Assembly (NCBI RefSeq): GCF_000259255.1
Contig: NC_017737.1
Span: 496,001-560,000 of the forward strand
Direction of reading: 5' to 3'
DNA from: Helicobacter cetorum MIT 00-7128
GTDB lineage: Bacteria; Campylobacterota; Campylobacteria; Campylobacterales; Helicobacteraceae
DNA: 64,000 bases
A model generated the notes under the pieces. It ran no database searches. It saw only the letters and a list, made by a program, of their open reading frames with translations, and had not been told where the DNA came from. This document shows positions 55,253-64,000 of the stretch, one piece after another (the first letter of the stretch is position 1; the number at the start of each line of letters is the position of its first letter). A program made the position numbers and the translations under genes.

Positions 55253-55794
55253 TCTAAGACAACCTTATTGTATAGCACGGCAAAAAGCGCATTGTCAAAA
55301 AGCTTGAAAAGTTGCAACAATTTATAATCTAACAAAGGGTCATGCTCATTTAAAAGCAAGCAATCTTCTTTAAGGTTTTCAAAAAGCCACAAAAAGCTTG
55401 GGTTCTTTTCTAAAAGTAATTTTTCCATTTCTTTAGTTTCAATTTTACCAATATGCCAAAACATAGGGTTTTGATAGGTAAGTTCTATGGTGGCTAAGGA
55501 CATGTTGGCATCTTCATTGGGATAGAAAGAAGAATGATTAAAATCAATTATGGGCAATAAAGGGCGATTAGCTGAATTTTTGGGATTAAGATTAGAAAGG
55601 ATATATTCTAAAAACCAATGCCTAGAAGAATCAGTGCTAATAAGCAATGAGCCCCCATTAAGCAAATGCGAGATAGTTTGTGCGATTAAATTTGCATAGT
55701 TTGAGCGCTCTAATTCTAGCCACCCGCTTTCTTGAGCAATTATCTCGCCTTGGTCTCTTACAAAGCCATTTATCCAATCATAGAAATTCTTCAT
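55249..55794 (-). CDS. hobA: DnaA-binding replication regulator HobA
   Basis: HobA binds domain I-II of DnaA and promotes oligomer formation at the origin; it is the epsilonproteobacterial counterpart of DiaA. The 181-residue protein starts [17 protein letters not shown] and contains the SIS-like GGSLLISTDSSRHWFLEY segment. Gene order lysC-hobA-holB-folP equals HP1229-HP1232, where HP1230 was shown to be HobA. It overlaps both neighbours by 4 bases, linking a replication regulator, a clamp-loader subunit and folate synthesis in one unit. Confidence 0.92.
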   Translation of the reverse strand: MKNFYDWINGFVRDQGEIIAQESGWLELERSNYANLIAQTISHLLNGGSLLISTDSSRHWFLEYILSNLNPKNSANRPLLPIIDFNHSSFYPNEDANMSLATIELTYQNPMFWHIGKIETKEMEKLLLEKNPSFLWLFENLKEDCLLLNEHDPLLDYKLLQLFKLFDNALFAVLYNKVVLE

Positions 55795-57008
55795 GCGTCT
55801 AGTTTATAAACAGAATGCAAGGTTCTAACAGCTAATTCGGCATATTTAATATCAATAAGCATAGAAATTTTAATTTCACTTGTAGCAATCATCATAATAT
55901 TGATATTTTCTTTAGCTAGGGCTTTAAAGGCTGTGCTTGCTACGCCAGAGTGCGATTTCATGCCCACACCTACAACTGAAACTTTAGCAATATTTTCATC
56001 ATAATCAATAGAGGCAGTTTGAGTCAAAAAGGGCTCTAAAGCCTCTTTGGTATCTTCTATTTGAGTTTGAGGGATAGTGAAATCTAAATCAGTTTTGCCA
56101 TCTCTACCAATGGTTTGAACTATCATATCCACATTAATGCGATACTCAGCCAAAGCACTAAAGATTTCAGCCGCAATGCCCGGTCTATCTTCTACGCCCT
56201 CCATGCTCACACGAGCTTGATTCTTATCTAGTGCAATCCCGCTTACTACAGGTGCTTCCATGTTGTTTTCCTTAATGTCTTTTTCTGCTACAATGAGTGT
56301 GCCTTCACTATGATTAAACGAACTGCGAGTAACTAGCTTAACATTGAGTTTTTTAGCTAATTCCACAGAGCGATTTAATAATACTTTAGCCCCCATAGAG
56401 GCAAGCTCAAGCATTTCATCATAACTAATTTGTGTGATTTTTTGAGCCTTTTTTTCAATTCTTGGGTCGGTGGTATATACGCCATCTACATCAGTATAGA
56501 TTTCGCATAAATCTGCTTTTAAAGCTCCAGCTAGTGCGACCGCACTCAAATCGCTCCCTCCACGCCCCAAAGTAGTGATTTCATGCTCTATACTAGCGCC
56601 TTGAAAGCCTGCTACTACAATGACATAACCCTCTGTTAAAAGTTTGTTTAAGCGTGCGGTGTTGATAGATTGGATTTGAGCGTTTTGAAAATGTGAAGTG
56701 GTTAAAATCCCAGCCTCTGCCCCACTTAATGAAATAGCCTTAGAACCATATCTTTCTAATGCCATGCATAAAGCAGCGCTTGAGATTATCTCGCCTGTGC
56801 TTACAATTCTATCCATTTCTCGTTTATTGGGGTTATGGCTAAAATTTTTGCAAAATTCTAAAAGCTTGTCAGTTTCGCCACTCATAGCAGAGACCACTAC
56901 CACAACTTGATGGTTTAAGGCAACACTCTCTAACACTCTTTTGGCAACATTATGGATTCTTTCAGCACTACCCATGCTTGTGCCACCATATTTTTGAACG
57001 ATTAACAC
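55791..57008 (-). CDS. lysC: aspartokinase LysC
   Basis: LysC phosphorylates aspartate, the first step to lysine, diaminopimelate, threonine and methionine. The 405-residue protein has the kinase start [16 protein letters not shown], the [13 protein letters not shown] loop (about 169-181) and two C-terminal ACT regions ([33 protein letters not shown]), which carry feedback control. It overlaps nudH by 7 bases upstream and hobA by 4 bases downstream. Confidence 0.97.
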   Translation of the reverse strand: MLIVQKYGGTSMGSAERIHNVAKRVLESVALNHQVVVVVSAMSGETDKLLEFCKNFSHNPNKREMDRIVSTGEIISSAALCMALERYGSKAISLSGAEAGILTTSHFQNAQIQSINTARLNKLLTEGYVIVVAGFQGASIEHEITTLGRGGSDLSAVALAGALKADLCEIYTDVDGVYTTDPRIEKKAQKITQISYDEMLELASMGAKVLLNRSVELAKKLNVKLVTRSSFNHSEGTLIVAEKDIKENNMEAPVVSGIALDKNQARVSMEGVEDRPGIAAEIFSALAEYRINVDMIVQTIGRDGKTDLDFTIPQTQIEDTKEALEPFLTQTASIDYDENIAKVSVVGVGMKSHSGVASTAFKALAKENINIMMIATSEIKISMLIDIKYAELAVRTLHSVYKLDA

Positions 57009-57472
57009 CCTAAATACCCCTCTGTTTTAAAATAAGAAATCACTTGGCGATACACTTGACGCTTAAAAGGCGCTACTTTTTTAAGTAAATCTTTAAAACC
57101 TACAAATTGGTAAGCCCTAAATTCTGGCGTATGCGCATTTAAATTGATTTGGTTTGAATGCTTTAAGCGCACTAAAAAGTAGCGTTGCTTTTGCCCATCA
57201 AAAGGATAGAGCTTGCGCTCCATATTACTTGGGAAATCATAAGCAATCCATTTGGGATATTGCGCTAAGACTTCTACTTCATTAGTGCCAATTTCTTCTA
57301 ATAGCTCTCTTTTTAATGCCTCCAAAGCACTCTCGCCCTCATCAATGCCCCCTTGAGGGAATTGCCAAGCGCCTTGAATATCTATGCGCTCTGCAACAAA
57401 TATTTCACACTCCAAAGGGTAGTTTGGCGACAAAATAACAGCAGCAACATTGGGTCGGTAAGTTTTGCTCAT
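57002..57472 (-). CDS. nudH: RNA pyrophosphohydrolase NudH/RppH
   Basis: RppH removes pyrophosphate from 5' ends of mRNA to trigger decay; H. pylori HP1228 has this activity. The 156-residue protein starts [27 protein letters not shown] and has a full Nudix box, [22 protein letters not shown] (about 40-61). The QFPQGG context before it is typical of RppH. It is the first gene of the nudH-lysC-hobA-holB-folP string. Confidence 0.95.
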   Translation of the reverse strand: MSKTYRPNVAAVILSPNYPLECEIFVAERIDIQGAWQFPQGGIDEGESALEALKRELLEEIGTNEVEVLAQYPKWIAYDFPSNMERKLYPFDGQKQRYFLVRLKHSNQINLNAHTPEFRAYQFVGFKDLLKKVAPFKRQVYRQVISYFKTEGYLGC

Positions 57473-57603
57473 ATGTTATGTCTCTCCCTTTAGAAGTGTG
57501 CTATTTTATTAAAGGGGTATTATAGTGAAACATGGCTTTAAATATTGTTAAGCATTAAAATGAAGTTAAAGAGATAATCATATATAGATTAAAAGATGAA
57601 AGG

Positions 57604-57634
57604 TTAATAAGCCATGTTGTATATGGCTTATTAA
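57604..57634 (-). terminator. terminator after the first cytochrome c553 gene
   Basis: TTAATAAGCCAT (57604-57615) pairs perfectly with ATGGCTTATTAA (57623-57634) around 7 bases. It lies 12 bases past the stop of the minus-strand gene at 57647. Confidence 0.75.
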
Positions 57635-57646
57635 AGGTTTAATTAG

Positions 57647-57940
57647 TTATTTTAGAGTGGGAATATATTTGGCTAAAGCCTTAATGTCTTCAATGCTAAG
57701 TTTATTGACTTGCATTTGCATAAAAGCGCTTTTTTTCTTGCCGGTTTTAAAATCCATTAAATCACTCTCAATCTGTTTGGCACTAAGAGTGTTTACAACT
57801 AATTTTCTAGCACCTACGGGTTTTTCAAATTTTTTGCCATGACAACTAATGCAACCTTTGGTTTTAATAATATCCTTCGCACTTTGGGCTAGAGCTTGCG
57901 TTAGTGTTACGATACTTAAGATTAAAATAATTTTTTTCAT
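57647..57940 (-). CDS. cytochrome c553 paralogue (divergent copy)
   Basis: The 97-residue periplasmic monohaem cytochrome has a signal peptide (MKKIILILSIVTLTQALA) and the haem site CISCH near residue 30. Its C-terminal half aligns with the copy at 58145, and the final 13 residues (IEDIKALAKYIPTLK versus AEDIKALAKYIPTLK) are almost identical. The candidate axial methionine lies in AFMQMQVNKLS. The first half is diverged. H. pylori has a single gene in this place (HP1227), so this looks like a local duplication followed by change of function. It has its own terminator. Confidence 0.9.
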   Translation of the reverse strand: MKKIILILSIVTLTQALAQSAKDIIKTKGCISCHGKKFEKPVGARKLVVNTLSAKQIESDLMDFKTGKKKSAFMQMQVNKLSIEDIKALAKYIPTLK

Positions 57941-58109
57941 TTTTATCCTTAACTTATTGATTAATTTTAGGTTATTCTAAATCATACAATCCTAAACTTA
58001 AGGTTTGGCTTATAAAAAACAAGAAATTTAAGATTAAAGAGTCTAAAGATAAAAGAATTAGTTTGAAAGCAAAACTACAAAAAAGTGGGATAAAAAATAA
58101 AATGAGAGA

Positions 58110-58137
58110 GACAATACTCTTAAAAAAGAGTATTGTC
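58110..58137 (-). terminator. terminator after the main cytochrome c553 gene
   Basis: GACAATACTCTT (58110-58121) pairs perfectly with AAGAGTATTGTC (58126-58137), a 12-bp stem with a 4-base loop, directly after the stop at 58145. The minus strand continues TCTCTCATTTTATTTTTT. Confidence 0.8.
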
Positions 58138-58144
58138 AAAAACC

Positions 58145-58435
58145 TTACTTAAGAGTAGGGATATATTTAGCTAAAGCTTTGATGTCTTCTGCGCTTAATT
58201 TCTTAGCTTGCATTTCCATTACAGGGCTTTTCTTCTTGCCTTCTTTGAAAGCCATAAGTTCTTCTTTAATTTCTTTTTCAGTCATTGAATTAACTACTTT
58301 GCTCTTACCCATAGCTTTCTTTTCAAATTTAGCACCATGGCAACCAATGCAACCCTTGGCAAGATCTTTTGCCTCTGCTGCCATTAAAACATTTGCAAGT
58401 GCTAAAGCACCAAAAACTAGAACAACCTTTTTCAT
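58145..58435 (-). CDS. cytochrome c553
   Basis: The 96-residue protein has a signal peptide (MKKVVLVFGALALANVLMA) and a single haem site CIGCH (near residue 29), with the axial methionine in PVMEMQAKKLS. Length and sequence fit H. pylori cytochrome c553 (HP1227), which carries electrons from the bc1 complex to the cbb3 oxidase in the periplasm. The paralogue at 57647 lies 205 bases downstream. The ribosome-binding site AAGGAG is strong. Confidence 0.96.
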   Translation of the reverse strand: MKKVVLVFGALALANVLMAAEAKDLAKGCIGCHGAKFEKKAMGKSKVVNSMTEKEIKEELMAFKEGKKKSPVMEMQAKKLSAEDIKALAKYIPTLK

Positions 58436-58529
58436 GTTCGTCTCCTTAAATTATCAAAATGATTTTAAAATGATACAATTTCAAATTTTAAGTTTTGCTT
58501 AAAATGAAGTAAAAATGAGAGAATATTAT

Positions 58530-59567
58530 ATGATTTTATATATCCATATCCCTTTTTGTGATAATAAATGCGGTTATTGTGCTTTCAACTCGTATGAAAA
58601 TAAGCACGAATTAATAGAAGAATATGTAAAGGCGTTATGTCTAGATTTAAAGCATGCTTTAGGGCAAACAGATGAAAAAATTGAGAGCATTTTTATTGGT
58701 GGTGGCACGCCTAATACCTTAAGCGTAAAATCTTTTGAGAGTATTTTTGAATGTGTTTATCAAAATGCGAGCTTAACTACAGATTGCGAGATAACCACTG
58801 AGGCTAATCCTGAGTTGATTTCTAAAACTTGGTGTGAAAGTTTAAGAGATTTAGGAGTTAATCGTATAAGTTTAGGGGTGCAAAGTTTTAGAGAAGATAA
58901 ATTATTGTTTTTAGAACGCAAACACTCCAAAAATATTGCCCCTATCATAGAAATTATTGCAAAAAGTAAGATTAAAAATATTAGTATTGATTTGATTTAT
59001 AACACTCCCTTAGACAACGAATTATCGTTAAAAGAAGAATTAAAATGCGCTTATGAACTTCCTATCAATCATTTGAGTGCCTATGCTTTAAGCATTGAAA
59101 AAAACACGAATTTAGAAAAAAACGCTAAAAAATCATCAAGTATTAATTATGATAGGGTAGTTAAAGATACTTTAGAAAGCTTTTCTTTCAAGCAATACGA
59201 AGTGTCTAATTATGCTAGAAATTATAAGGTCAAACACAATTTAGCTTACTGGGGGGCTAAAGACTATTTAGGGTGTGGGGCTGGGGCTGTGGGCTGTATC
59301 AATAACAAACGATTTTATGCTAAAAAAATCATAGAAAATTATATAAAAGACCCCCTAAAACGCCAAGTTGAGTTACTGAATAAAGAAGATAAGCGATTAG
59401 AAAGGCTGTTTTTAGGTTTAAGATGTGAATTAGGGGTTGAGCTTAGTTTATTAGATGAGAATAAAGTAGGGCTTTTAATAAAAGAAAATAAGGCTTTCAC
59501 TAAAAACAATCAACTCATAGCGAGCGATTTTTTTATGGCTGATGAAATGGCTTTATGGTTGCTTTAA
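58530..59567 (+). CDS. hemW: radical SAM haem chaperone HemW-like protein
   Basis: The start is taken as ATG 58530 (MILYIHIPFC), since family members begin here; an ATG five codons upstream is possible. The 345-residue protein has the radical SAM cluster motif CDNKCGYCAF (Cx3CxxC). It lacks the fourth cysteine (CxxCxC) that marks the oxygen-independent coproporphyrinogen oxidase HemN, so it is called HemW, which binds and delivers haem. GGGTPNTLS and SLGVQSFREDKL are further family motifs. It is next to cytochrome c genes. It corresponds to HP1226, once annotated hemN. Confidence 0.93.
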   Translation: MILYIHIPFCDNKCGYCAFNSYENKHELIEEYVKALCLDLKHALGQTDEKIESIFIGGGTPNTLSVKSFESIFECVYQNASLTTDCEITTEANPELISKTWCESLRDLGVNRISLGVQSFREDKLLFLERKHSKNIAPIIEIIAKSKIKNISIDLIYNTPLDNELSLKEELKCAYELPINHLSAYALSIEKNTNLEKNAKKSSSINYDRVVKDTLESFSFKQYEVSNYARNYKVKHNLAYWGAKDYLGCGAGAVGCINNKRFYAKKIIENYIKDPLKRQVELLNKEDKRLERLFLGLRCELGVELSLLDENKVGLLIKENKAFTKNNQLIASDFFMADEMALWLL

Positions 59568-59587
59568 AAAGGCATTCAAGCCTTTTT
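59566..59587. terminator. bidirectional terminator between hemW and crcB
   Basis: AAAAAGGC (59566-59573) pairs with GCCTTTTT (59580-59587) around 6 bases. The arm starts at the hemW stop codon and the structure lies just beyond crcB on the other strand. Confidence 0.75.
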
Positions 59588-59595
59588 AAACGCTC

Positions 59596-59988
59596 TTAAT
59601 TTAAGCCTACAAAGTTTTTAGCCAAAAACCAGCCGATTGCCACACAAATTAGCCCTAAAATATTTGTGCCTAAGGCATAAGAAATCGCTTCAATGTATTG
59701 AGATTTTTGCAAGAGTTTTAAAGTATCAAGTCCGTAGGAAGAAAAGGTTGTAAAGCCCCCTAAAACTCCGGTTACAAAGAAAATCCCAAATTCATCACCA
59801 AAAACTTTTTTAGCTGCTAAATGCCCCATAAAGCCAATGACAAAACACCCCACAAGATTCACCGTGAAAGTCCCTAAAGGAAAACTTTCAAACATTAAAA
59901 ACTTGCTAGGCATCATTTTACCCACAAAATACCTTAATGAACTCCCTATAGCCCCCCCAAGGGCTGCAAATAAAAAGACCAAATTCAT
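59596..59988 (-). CDS. crcB: fluoride ion channel CrcB/Fluc
   Basis: CrcB exports fluoride across the inner membrane as a dual-topology dimer. The 130-residue protein has four spans, the GGAIGSSLRYFVG start, GTFTVNLVGCFVIGF and the diagnostic GVLGGFTTFSSYGLDTL pore segment with the phenylalanine box. It corresponds to HP1225. No fluoride riboswitch is seen upstream. Confidence 0.95.
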   Translation of the reverse strand: MNLVFLFAALGGAIGSSLRYFVGKMMPSKFLMFESFPLGTFTVNLVGCFVIGFMGHLAAKKVFGDEFGIFFVTGVLGGFTTFSSYGLDTLKLLQKSQYIEAISYALGTNILGLICVAIGWFLAKNFVGLN

Positions 59989-60033
59989 GCATAATCCTTT
60001 TAAAATAGATAAGAGTAGTGTAATAAGATTTTC

Positions 60034-60714
60034 TTAATATTCCTTAACTTTCAAACTTAAAGCTAGGTCTAAACACGCTTCTATGGAAGGCTTTTTTGCA
60101 ATGTGGCTTTTAATACCTTGTTCTAATAAAAACTGAGCGGTTGTGTTTCCGATACTTATGGCGGTGTAATTTTCTAAAAATTCAAAATAATACAAAAAGG
60201 CTTTTACATGGCTTATGGCTGTAAAAATGAGAATGCTATTATCTTTAGGTTTTAGAGCGTTTTTTTCACTCAAGCTCAAAGTTTTAAGCTTGTTTTCATA
60301 AACAATAGCTTGGGTGAGACTCACACCATGTTCTAAAAGAATGGTATCTAAATGAGAGACAATTTCTTTAGCCCTTAGATACAAAACTTTTTTATTCTTT
60401 AGTAAAGGAATAATTTCTTTGGCAAACTCTTTTCCATGAGCTTTTTGTCCTACAAACGCCACTTTAAAACCATGAGCTTGTAAAATTTTAGCGCTAGGTT
60501 CGCTCAAAGCATAACTAGGAATATTTTGCAAAATTTTGAGTTTAGGACTATTTTTTAAAGTTTCTAGCAAAGAAAACACTGCATTTTTAGAAGTAAAGAT
60601 TAGAGCGTCAAAAGGGCTTAGGTCTAATTCTAAAGCATGGTAGCAAAATTCATTGAGAATGAGAGTTTTATAGGGCGCAATTTCTTTAGAATGCACCCAT
60701 ACAATCTCTCTCAT
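60034..60714 (-). CDS. hemD: uroporphyrinogen-III synthase HemD
   Basis: HemD closes hydroxymethylbilane to uroporphyrinogen III in haem synthesis. The family is poorly conserved; this 226-residue protein shows FTSKNAVFSLLETL (residues 41-54), VAFVGQKAHGKEFA in the middle and the late IFTAISHVKAFLYYFE and AISIGNTTAQFLLEQGI motifs. Position beside crcB and hemW equals HP1224. Haem supply suits the many c-type cytochromes here. Confidence 0.88.
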   Translation of the reverse strand: MREIVWVHSKEIAPYKTLILNEFCYHALELDLSPFDALIFTSKNAVFSLLETLKNSPKLKILQNIPSYALSEPSAKILQAHGFKVAFVGQKAHGKEFAKEIIPLLKNKKVLYLRAKEIVSHLDTILLEHGVSLTQAIVYENKLKTLSLSEKNALKPKDNSILIFTAISHVKAFLYYFEFLENYTAISIGNTTAQFLLEQGIKSHIAKKPSIEACLDLALSLKVKEY

Positions 60715-60731
60715 CTTAAGGTTTTCTTATT

Positions 60732-61064
60732 TTAGCAAGGTTTGCCATTTAAAGGTGCTTTGCCATATTCCATTCTAGCGCCATATTTTTCAAAATCATA
60801 GACATTGCCTTCTAAATAATAAGGCTTGTAACCAAGATTATGCATCATCTTAGCCGCATTCATCGCTCTCATGCCTGCTTTGCAATGTAGTAATACCTTG
60901 TCATTTTTATGTTCTTCTAAAAAGTTAGCAAGCTTTTTAGGGTCATTGATAAGAGTAGAGTTTGGCAAACGCAATTCTTCAAATTCATCTAATTCACGCA
61001 CATCTACCACTACAAAATCATTAAAATTGACTTCTTCTAAACTGATTGCATAATTTTCAAACAT
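60732..61064 (-). CDS. rhodanese-domain protein
   Basis: The 110-residue single-domain protein has the rhodanese catalytic loop HCKAGMRAM with active cysteine near residue 62 and the VVDVRELDEFEE opening. Such proteins transfer sulfane sulfur, but the physiological acceptor is unknown. A terminal cysteine (GKPC) is also present. It lies 17 bases upstream of hemD on the same strand and is divergent from the lactate dehydrogenase gene; it is like HP1223. Confidence 0.93.
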   Translation of the reverse strand: MFENYAISLEEVNFNDFVVVDVRELDEFEELRLPNSTLINDPKKLANFLEEHKNDKVLLHCKAGMRAMNAAKMMHNLGYKPYYLEGNVYDFEKYGARMEYGKAPLNGKPC

Positions 61065-61162
61065 TAATTATCCTTTGATTTAAATTTTTTCATATTGGAT
61101 ATGTTACAATGATTAAATAAATATACTTAATAAAAAAAGAATTTAATTAGTGAGGTTAGTAA

Positions 61163-64000
61163 ATGGAAGTGAATTACCATGCGTTTTTTGATGAGGCTAG
61201 AGAGTTTTTGGGCGATAGGATTTATAAGGATTATTTACGCCGTTTTGCTTATGGTATTGATGCGTCATGCTATCGCTATGTTCCTAAAGTGGTTGTTAAA
61301 GCCAAGAATGAAGAAGAAGTGCAAAAACTCTGCGAGTTAGCTCATAAACATGGTGTAACTTTAACTTTTAGAGCTGCAGGGAGTTCCTTATCGGGGCAAG
61401 CAAGTTGTGATGGCGTGCTAGTTATTGCATCGCATTTTTTTCAGGACGCTAAAATTTTAGATAACGCTAAGAGCATTCAGCTTTCATGTGGGATTATAGG
61501 AAGTAACGCCAATCTTTTATTGAAACCTTATAGTAAAAAAATAGGCCCTGACCCTGCCACCATAAACACCGCTATGATAGGGGGGATTTTAGCTAATAAC
61601 GCCAGCGGAATGTGTTGTGGTGTGGAGCAAAACAGCTATAAAACCTTAAAATCTCTAAGAGTCATTTTTGCTGATGGCACTCTTTTAGACACTTCTAATC
61701 AAGAGAGCGTTGAGAGTTTTAAAAACACGCACAAAGATTTGATTGAAGGCGTTTTAAATTTAAGAAAAGAAATCTTAGAAGATGATAATTTACACGCTTT
61801 GATTAAGAAAAAATATGAAATCAAAAACACCACTGGTTATAGTTTAAACGCTCTGATTGACTTTGAAGACCCTATGGAAATCATTAGCCATTTATTCATA
61901 GGCTCTGAAGGGACTTTAGGCTTTATTTCAAGTGCGGAGTTAGAATGCGTTAAAGATTATGCCCATAAAACTTGTGCGTTATTGTTCTATGAAAACTTAG
62001 AAGAATGCGCCAAAGCCGCTCAAATTCTAGCCACATTAAAAGCCAAGCACCCTAGCATGATTTCTTCAGCAGAGCTTATGGATTATGCGTCTTTAAAAAG
62101 CGTGAAAAATTTAGATGGCATGCCTAGTGTGATTAAAGAAGTCAAAGAGCCTAATGCATGCTTACTCATTCAAAGCGAAAGCGATGAAAAATCTATTTTA
62201 GAAAATAATATGCAAACGATTTTGGACGCCTTAAGCGTTATACCTGTGGCATTAGATTCTCAAATTAGCAGTGAGCCTAGTATCTATAACTCATGGTGGA
62301 AGATTAGAAAAGGAATTTTTCCTATCGCAGCGTCAAAAAGAAAAAGCCAAAGTTCTGTCATTATTGAAGATGTGTGCTTTAGTAAAGAGAATTTCGTTCA
62401 AGGTGCAGTCGCTATTGAAGAGCTTTTAAAAACGCATGGCTTTAAGGATAGTAGCATTATTTTTGGGCATGCCTTAAGCGGGAATTTACATTTTGTCGTT
62501 ACGCCGATTTTAGAAAATGAAGTAGAAAGAAAGGCGTTTGAAAATTTAGTCTCTGATATGGCTCTTATGGTGAGTGAGTCTCAAGGCTCTATTAAAGCAG
62601 AACATGGCACAGGCAGAATGGTAGCCCCCTTTGTAGAAATGGAGTGGGGAGAAAAAGCCTACAAAATCCATAGAAAAATCAAAGAATTGTTTGACCCTAA
62701 AGGGCTTTTAAACCCTGATGTGATTATCACTGATGACAAAGAAATCCATACTAAAAATTTAAAAAGCATTTATCCTATTGAAGAGCATTTGGATATGTGT
62801 ATGGAATGTGGGTTTTGTGAAAGGATTTGCCCTAGCAAGGAATTATCTTTAACTCCAAGACAACGCATTGTGGTTCATAGAGAGATTGAACGCTTAAAAG
62901 AGAGAGTAAAACAGGGGCATAATGAAGATAAAACTTTGTTAGATGAGTTTTTAAAAGGGGCTGAATATTTAGCATATGAGACTTGTGCGGTGTGTCATAT
63001 GTGCTCTACTCTATGCCCTTTAAAAATTGATACCGGAAGCATTGCTTTAAATTATTATCAAACAAATCCTAAGGGTGAGAAAATTGCTACAAGTATTCTA
63101 AATAACATGCAAACAATGACTAAGGGTGCTAAATTTTCTTTAAAAAGTGCTAGTGTGGCTCAAAATATCCTAGGCTCTAAAAACTTAGTAGGTTTGACTA
63201 AAGGGATTAAAAAATTCATCAAGCCCTTTCCTAAAGCCTTTAATTACATGCCTAAAAACAACGCCTATGCTTTAGAGAATAAAAATTGTGAGAGTGGAGA
63301 AAAAGTCATTTATTTTAGCACCTGTATCAACCGCTCGTTTGCTCCATCAAAATTTATGGCTGATACTAGAAGCATTCAAGAAGTGTTTGAATCCTTATGT
63401 AAAAAGGCAAAGGTCTCTGTTCTTTATCCTAACGAATTAAATGCACTTTGTTGTGGGAAAGCCTTTATTAATTACACCGACTTAACCAAACAAAATAATG
63501 AAAAAAACCATGCGATTTTCTTAAAATTAAGTGATAATGGAAAAATTCCCATTGTCTTAGACCATAGCGCATGTTCAACGCATTTTATCAAGCAAATGAA
63601 AGCCTATAAGGATTTAAAAATCTATGATTTGAGCGTGTATATTGAAGAAGTTTTAAGTTCTAAATTAGAATTTAAAGCTATTGATGAAGACATTGGATTA
63701 TATACCATGTGTGCCTTAAAACTAGAAAATAAAGAAGAGTTATTGTTGAATTTAGCTAAAAAATGCACAACAGGTGAGATTATTATCCATGCAGATACAG
63801 GTTGTTGTGGGTTTGCTGGGAATAAGGGCTTTTTTACCCCTGAATTAAATGAGAGTGCTTTAAAAGGTTTTGAAAAATTTTATAAAGCTTATAATGTTAA
63901 AAGGGGCTTTTCAACTTCTAGCACTTGTGAAATCGGCTTGAGTGAAAAAACACAATTTTCTTGGCAACATATCGCTTACTTAGTGGATGCTTGCACGCTT
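61163..64000 (+). CDS. dld: FAD/Fe-S D-lactate dehydrogenase (C-terminus just outside window)
   Basis: The frame is open for 946 codons to the right edge, and H. pylori HP1222 is about this long, so very little is missing. The N-terminal FAD-binding domain shows TFRAAGSSLSGQASCDG and PGPDPATINTAMIGGILANNASGM-type residues. The FAD-oxidase C-domain holds FGHALSGNLHF and EHGTGRMVAP. Two cysteine motifs, CMECGFCERICPS and CAVCHMCSTLCPL, bind [4Fe-4S] clusters. Late segments CGKAF and DTGCCGFAG are CCG-type. The enzyme feeds electrons from D-lactate to the quinone pool. Confidence 0.95.
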   Translation, partial: MEVNYHAFFDEAREFLGDRIYKDYLRRFAYGIDASCYRYVPKVVVKAKNEEEVQKLCELAHKHGVTLTFRAAGSSLSGQASCDGVLVIASHFFQDAKILDNAKSIQLSCGIIGSNANLLLKPYSKKIGPDPATINTAMIGGILANNASGMCCGVEQNSYKTLKSLRVIFADGTLLDTSNQESVESFKNTHKDLIEGVLNLRKEILEDDNLHALIKKKYEIKNTTGYSLNALIDFEDPMEIISHLFIGSEGTLGFISSAELECVKDYAHKTCALLFYENLEECAKAAQILATLKAKHPSMISSAELMDYASLKSVKNLDGMPSVIKEVKEPNACLLIQSESDEKSILENNMQTILDALSVIPVALDSQISSEPSIYNSWWKIRKGIFPIAASKRKSQSSVIIEDVCFSKENFVQGAVAIEELLKTHGFKDSSIIFGHALSGNLHFVVTPILENEVERKAFENLVSDMALMVSESQGSIKAEHGTGRMVAPFVEMEWGEKAYKIHRKIKELFDPKGLLNPDVIITDDKEIHTKNLKSIYPIEEHLDMCMECGFCERICPSKELSLTPRQRIVVHREIERLKERVKQGHNEDKTLLDEFLKGAEYLAYETCAVCHMCSTLCPLKIDTGSIALNYYQTNPKGEKIATSILNNMQTMTKGAKFSLKSASVAQNILGSKNLVGLTKGIKKFIKPFPKAFNYMPKNNAYALENKNCESGEKVIYFSTCINRSFAPSKFMADTRSIQEVFESLCKKAKVSVLYPNELNALCCGKAFINYTDLTKQNNEKNHAIFLKLSDNGKIPIVLDHSACSTHFIKQMKAYKDLKIYDLSVYIEEVLSSKLEFKAIDEDIGLYTMCALKLENKEELLLNLAKKCTTGEIIIHADTGCCGFAGNKGFFTPELNESALKGFEKFYKAYNVKRGFSTSSTCEIGLSEKTQFSWQHIAYLVDACTL

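Noticed and set aside
58530-59567. Coproporphyrinogen III dehydrogenase HemN
   Set aside because: The radical SAM motif lacks the extra cysteine (CxxCxC) of HemN, so HemW is the better call.

Overview
The window looks like chromosome of a gastric Helicobacter close to H. pylori but not H. pylori itself. It has a urease cluster (ureA, ureB, ureI, ureE, ureF, ureG, ureH), Hop/Hor-type outer-membrane proteins that end in phenylalanine, many simple-sequence repeats, AT-rich DNA, and long runs of genes in the order known from H. pylori 26695. Several genes that I do not know from H. pylori lie between these runs. H. cetorum or a near relative is my best guess. The species is inferred from memory of gene order and proteins, not from a search.

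Layout. 0-2 kb: an unfinished exported protein, lpxF (lipid A 4'-phosphatase) and wecA (lipid-linked sugar initiation), all minus strand. 2-4 kb: pdxJ-pdxA (vitamin B6). 4-9 kb: putP-putA (proline uptake and oxidation). 9-11.2 kb: a two-gene multihaem cytochrome operon, haoC-haoA (NrfH-like tetrahaem plus octahaem HAO-like protein), which I do not know from H. pylori. 11.2-12.2 kb: a hexanucleotide repeat, a small lipoprotein and a small unknown gene. 12.3-18.4 kb: the urease locus, with a NikR-like operator upstream of ureA and a hairpin between ureB and ureI. 18.7-22.1 kb: tRNA-Val, lspA, glmM, rpsT, prfA. 22.5-27.2 kb: accessory block with a polytopic membrane protein, an Asp/Asn-rich exported protein and two paralogous LPP20-like proteins. 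27.4-29.5 kb: a horA-like outer-membrane protein and five tRNAs. 29.8-31.2 kb: cysK-cysE. 31.3-37.3 kb: an 865-residue membrane protein of unknown function, two outer-membrane barrels, and a third barrel gene interrupted by a 12-G tract. 37.5-43.4 kb: ppsA, a tiny lipoprotein, thrS-infC-rpmI-rplT. 43.6-47.1 kb: horB-like protein, a His-tailed exported protein behind seven 16-bp repeats, and another exported protein, with long non-coding gaps around them. 48.1-52.5 kb: sdaA-sdaC (serine use), class II DAHP synthase and a tiny lipoprotein. 52.8-64 kb: a colinear equivalent of H. pylori HP1233 back to HP1222 (folP, holB, hobA, lysC, nudH, two cytochromes c553, hemW, crcB, hemD, rhodanese, D-lactate dehydrogenase; the last runs off the window).

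How the parts work together. Urease with its acid-gated urea channel gives acid resistance. Proline (putAP), serine (sdaAC) and D-lactate (dld) supply carbon and electrons. Cytochromes c553 and the Hao system point to periplasmic electron transfer, the latter probably to nitrite or hydroxylamine. LpxF and WecA shape the lipopolysaccharide. The outer-membrane and exported proteins sit next to repeats that can change length: (GGTAGA)7, A17, an 11-bp x4 repeat, G12 and a 16-bp x7 repeat. This suggests that much of the surface is set by slipped-strand variation. The clearest case is the G12 tract: it lies just inside the start of a barrel gene and leaves that gene out of frame in this sequence.
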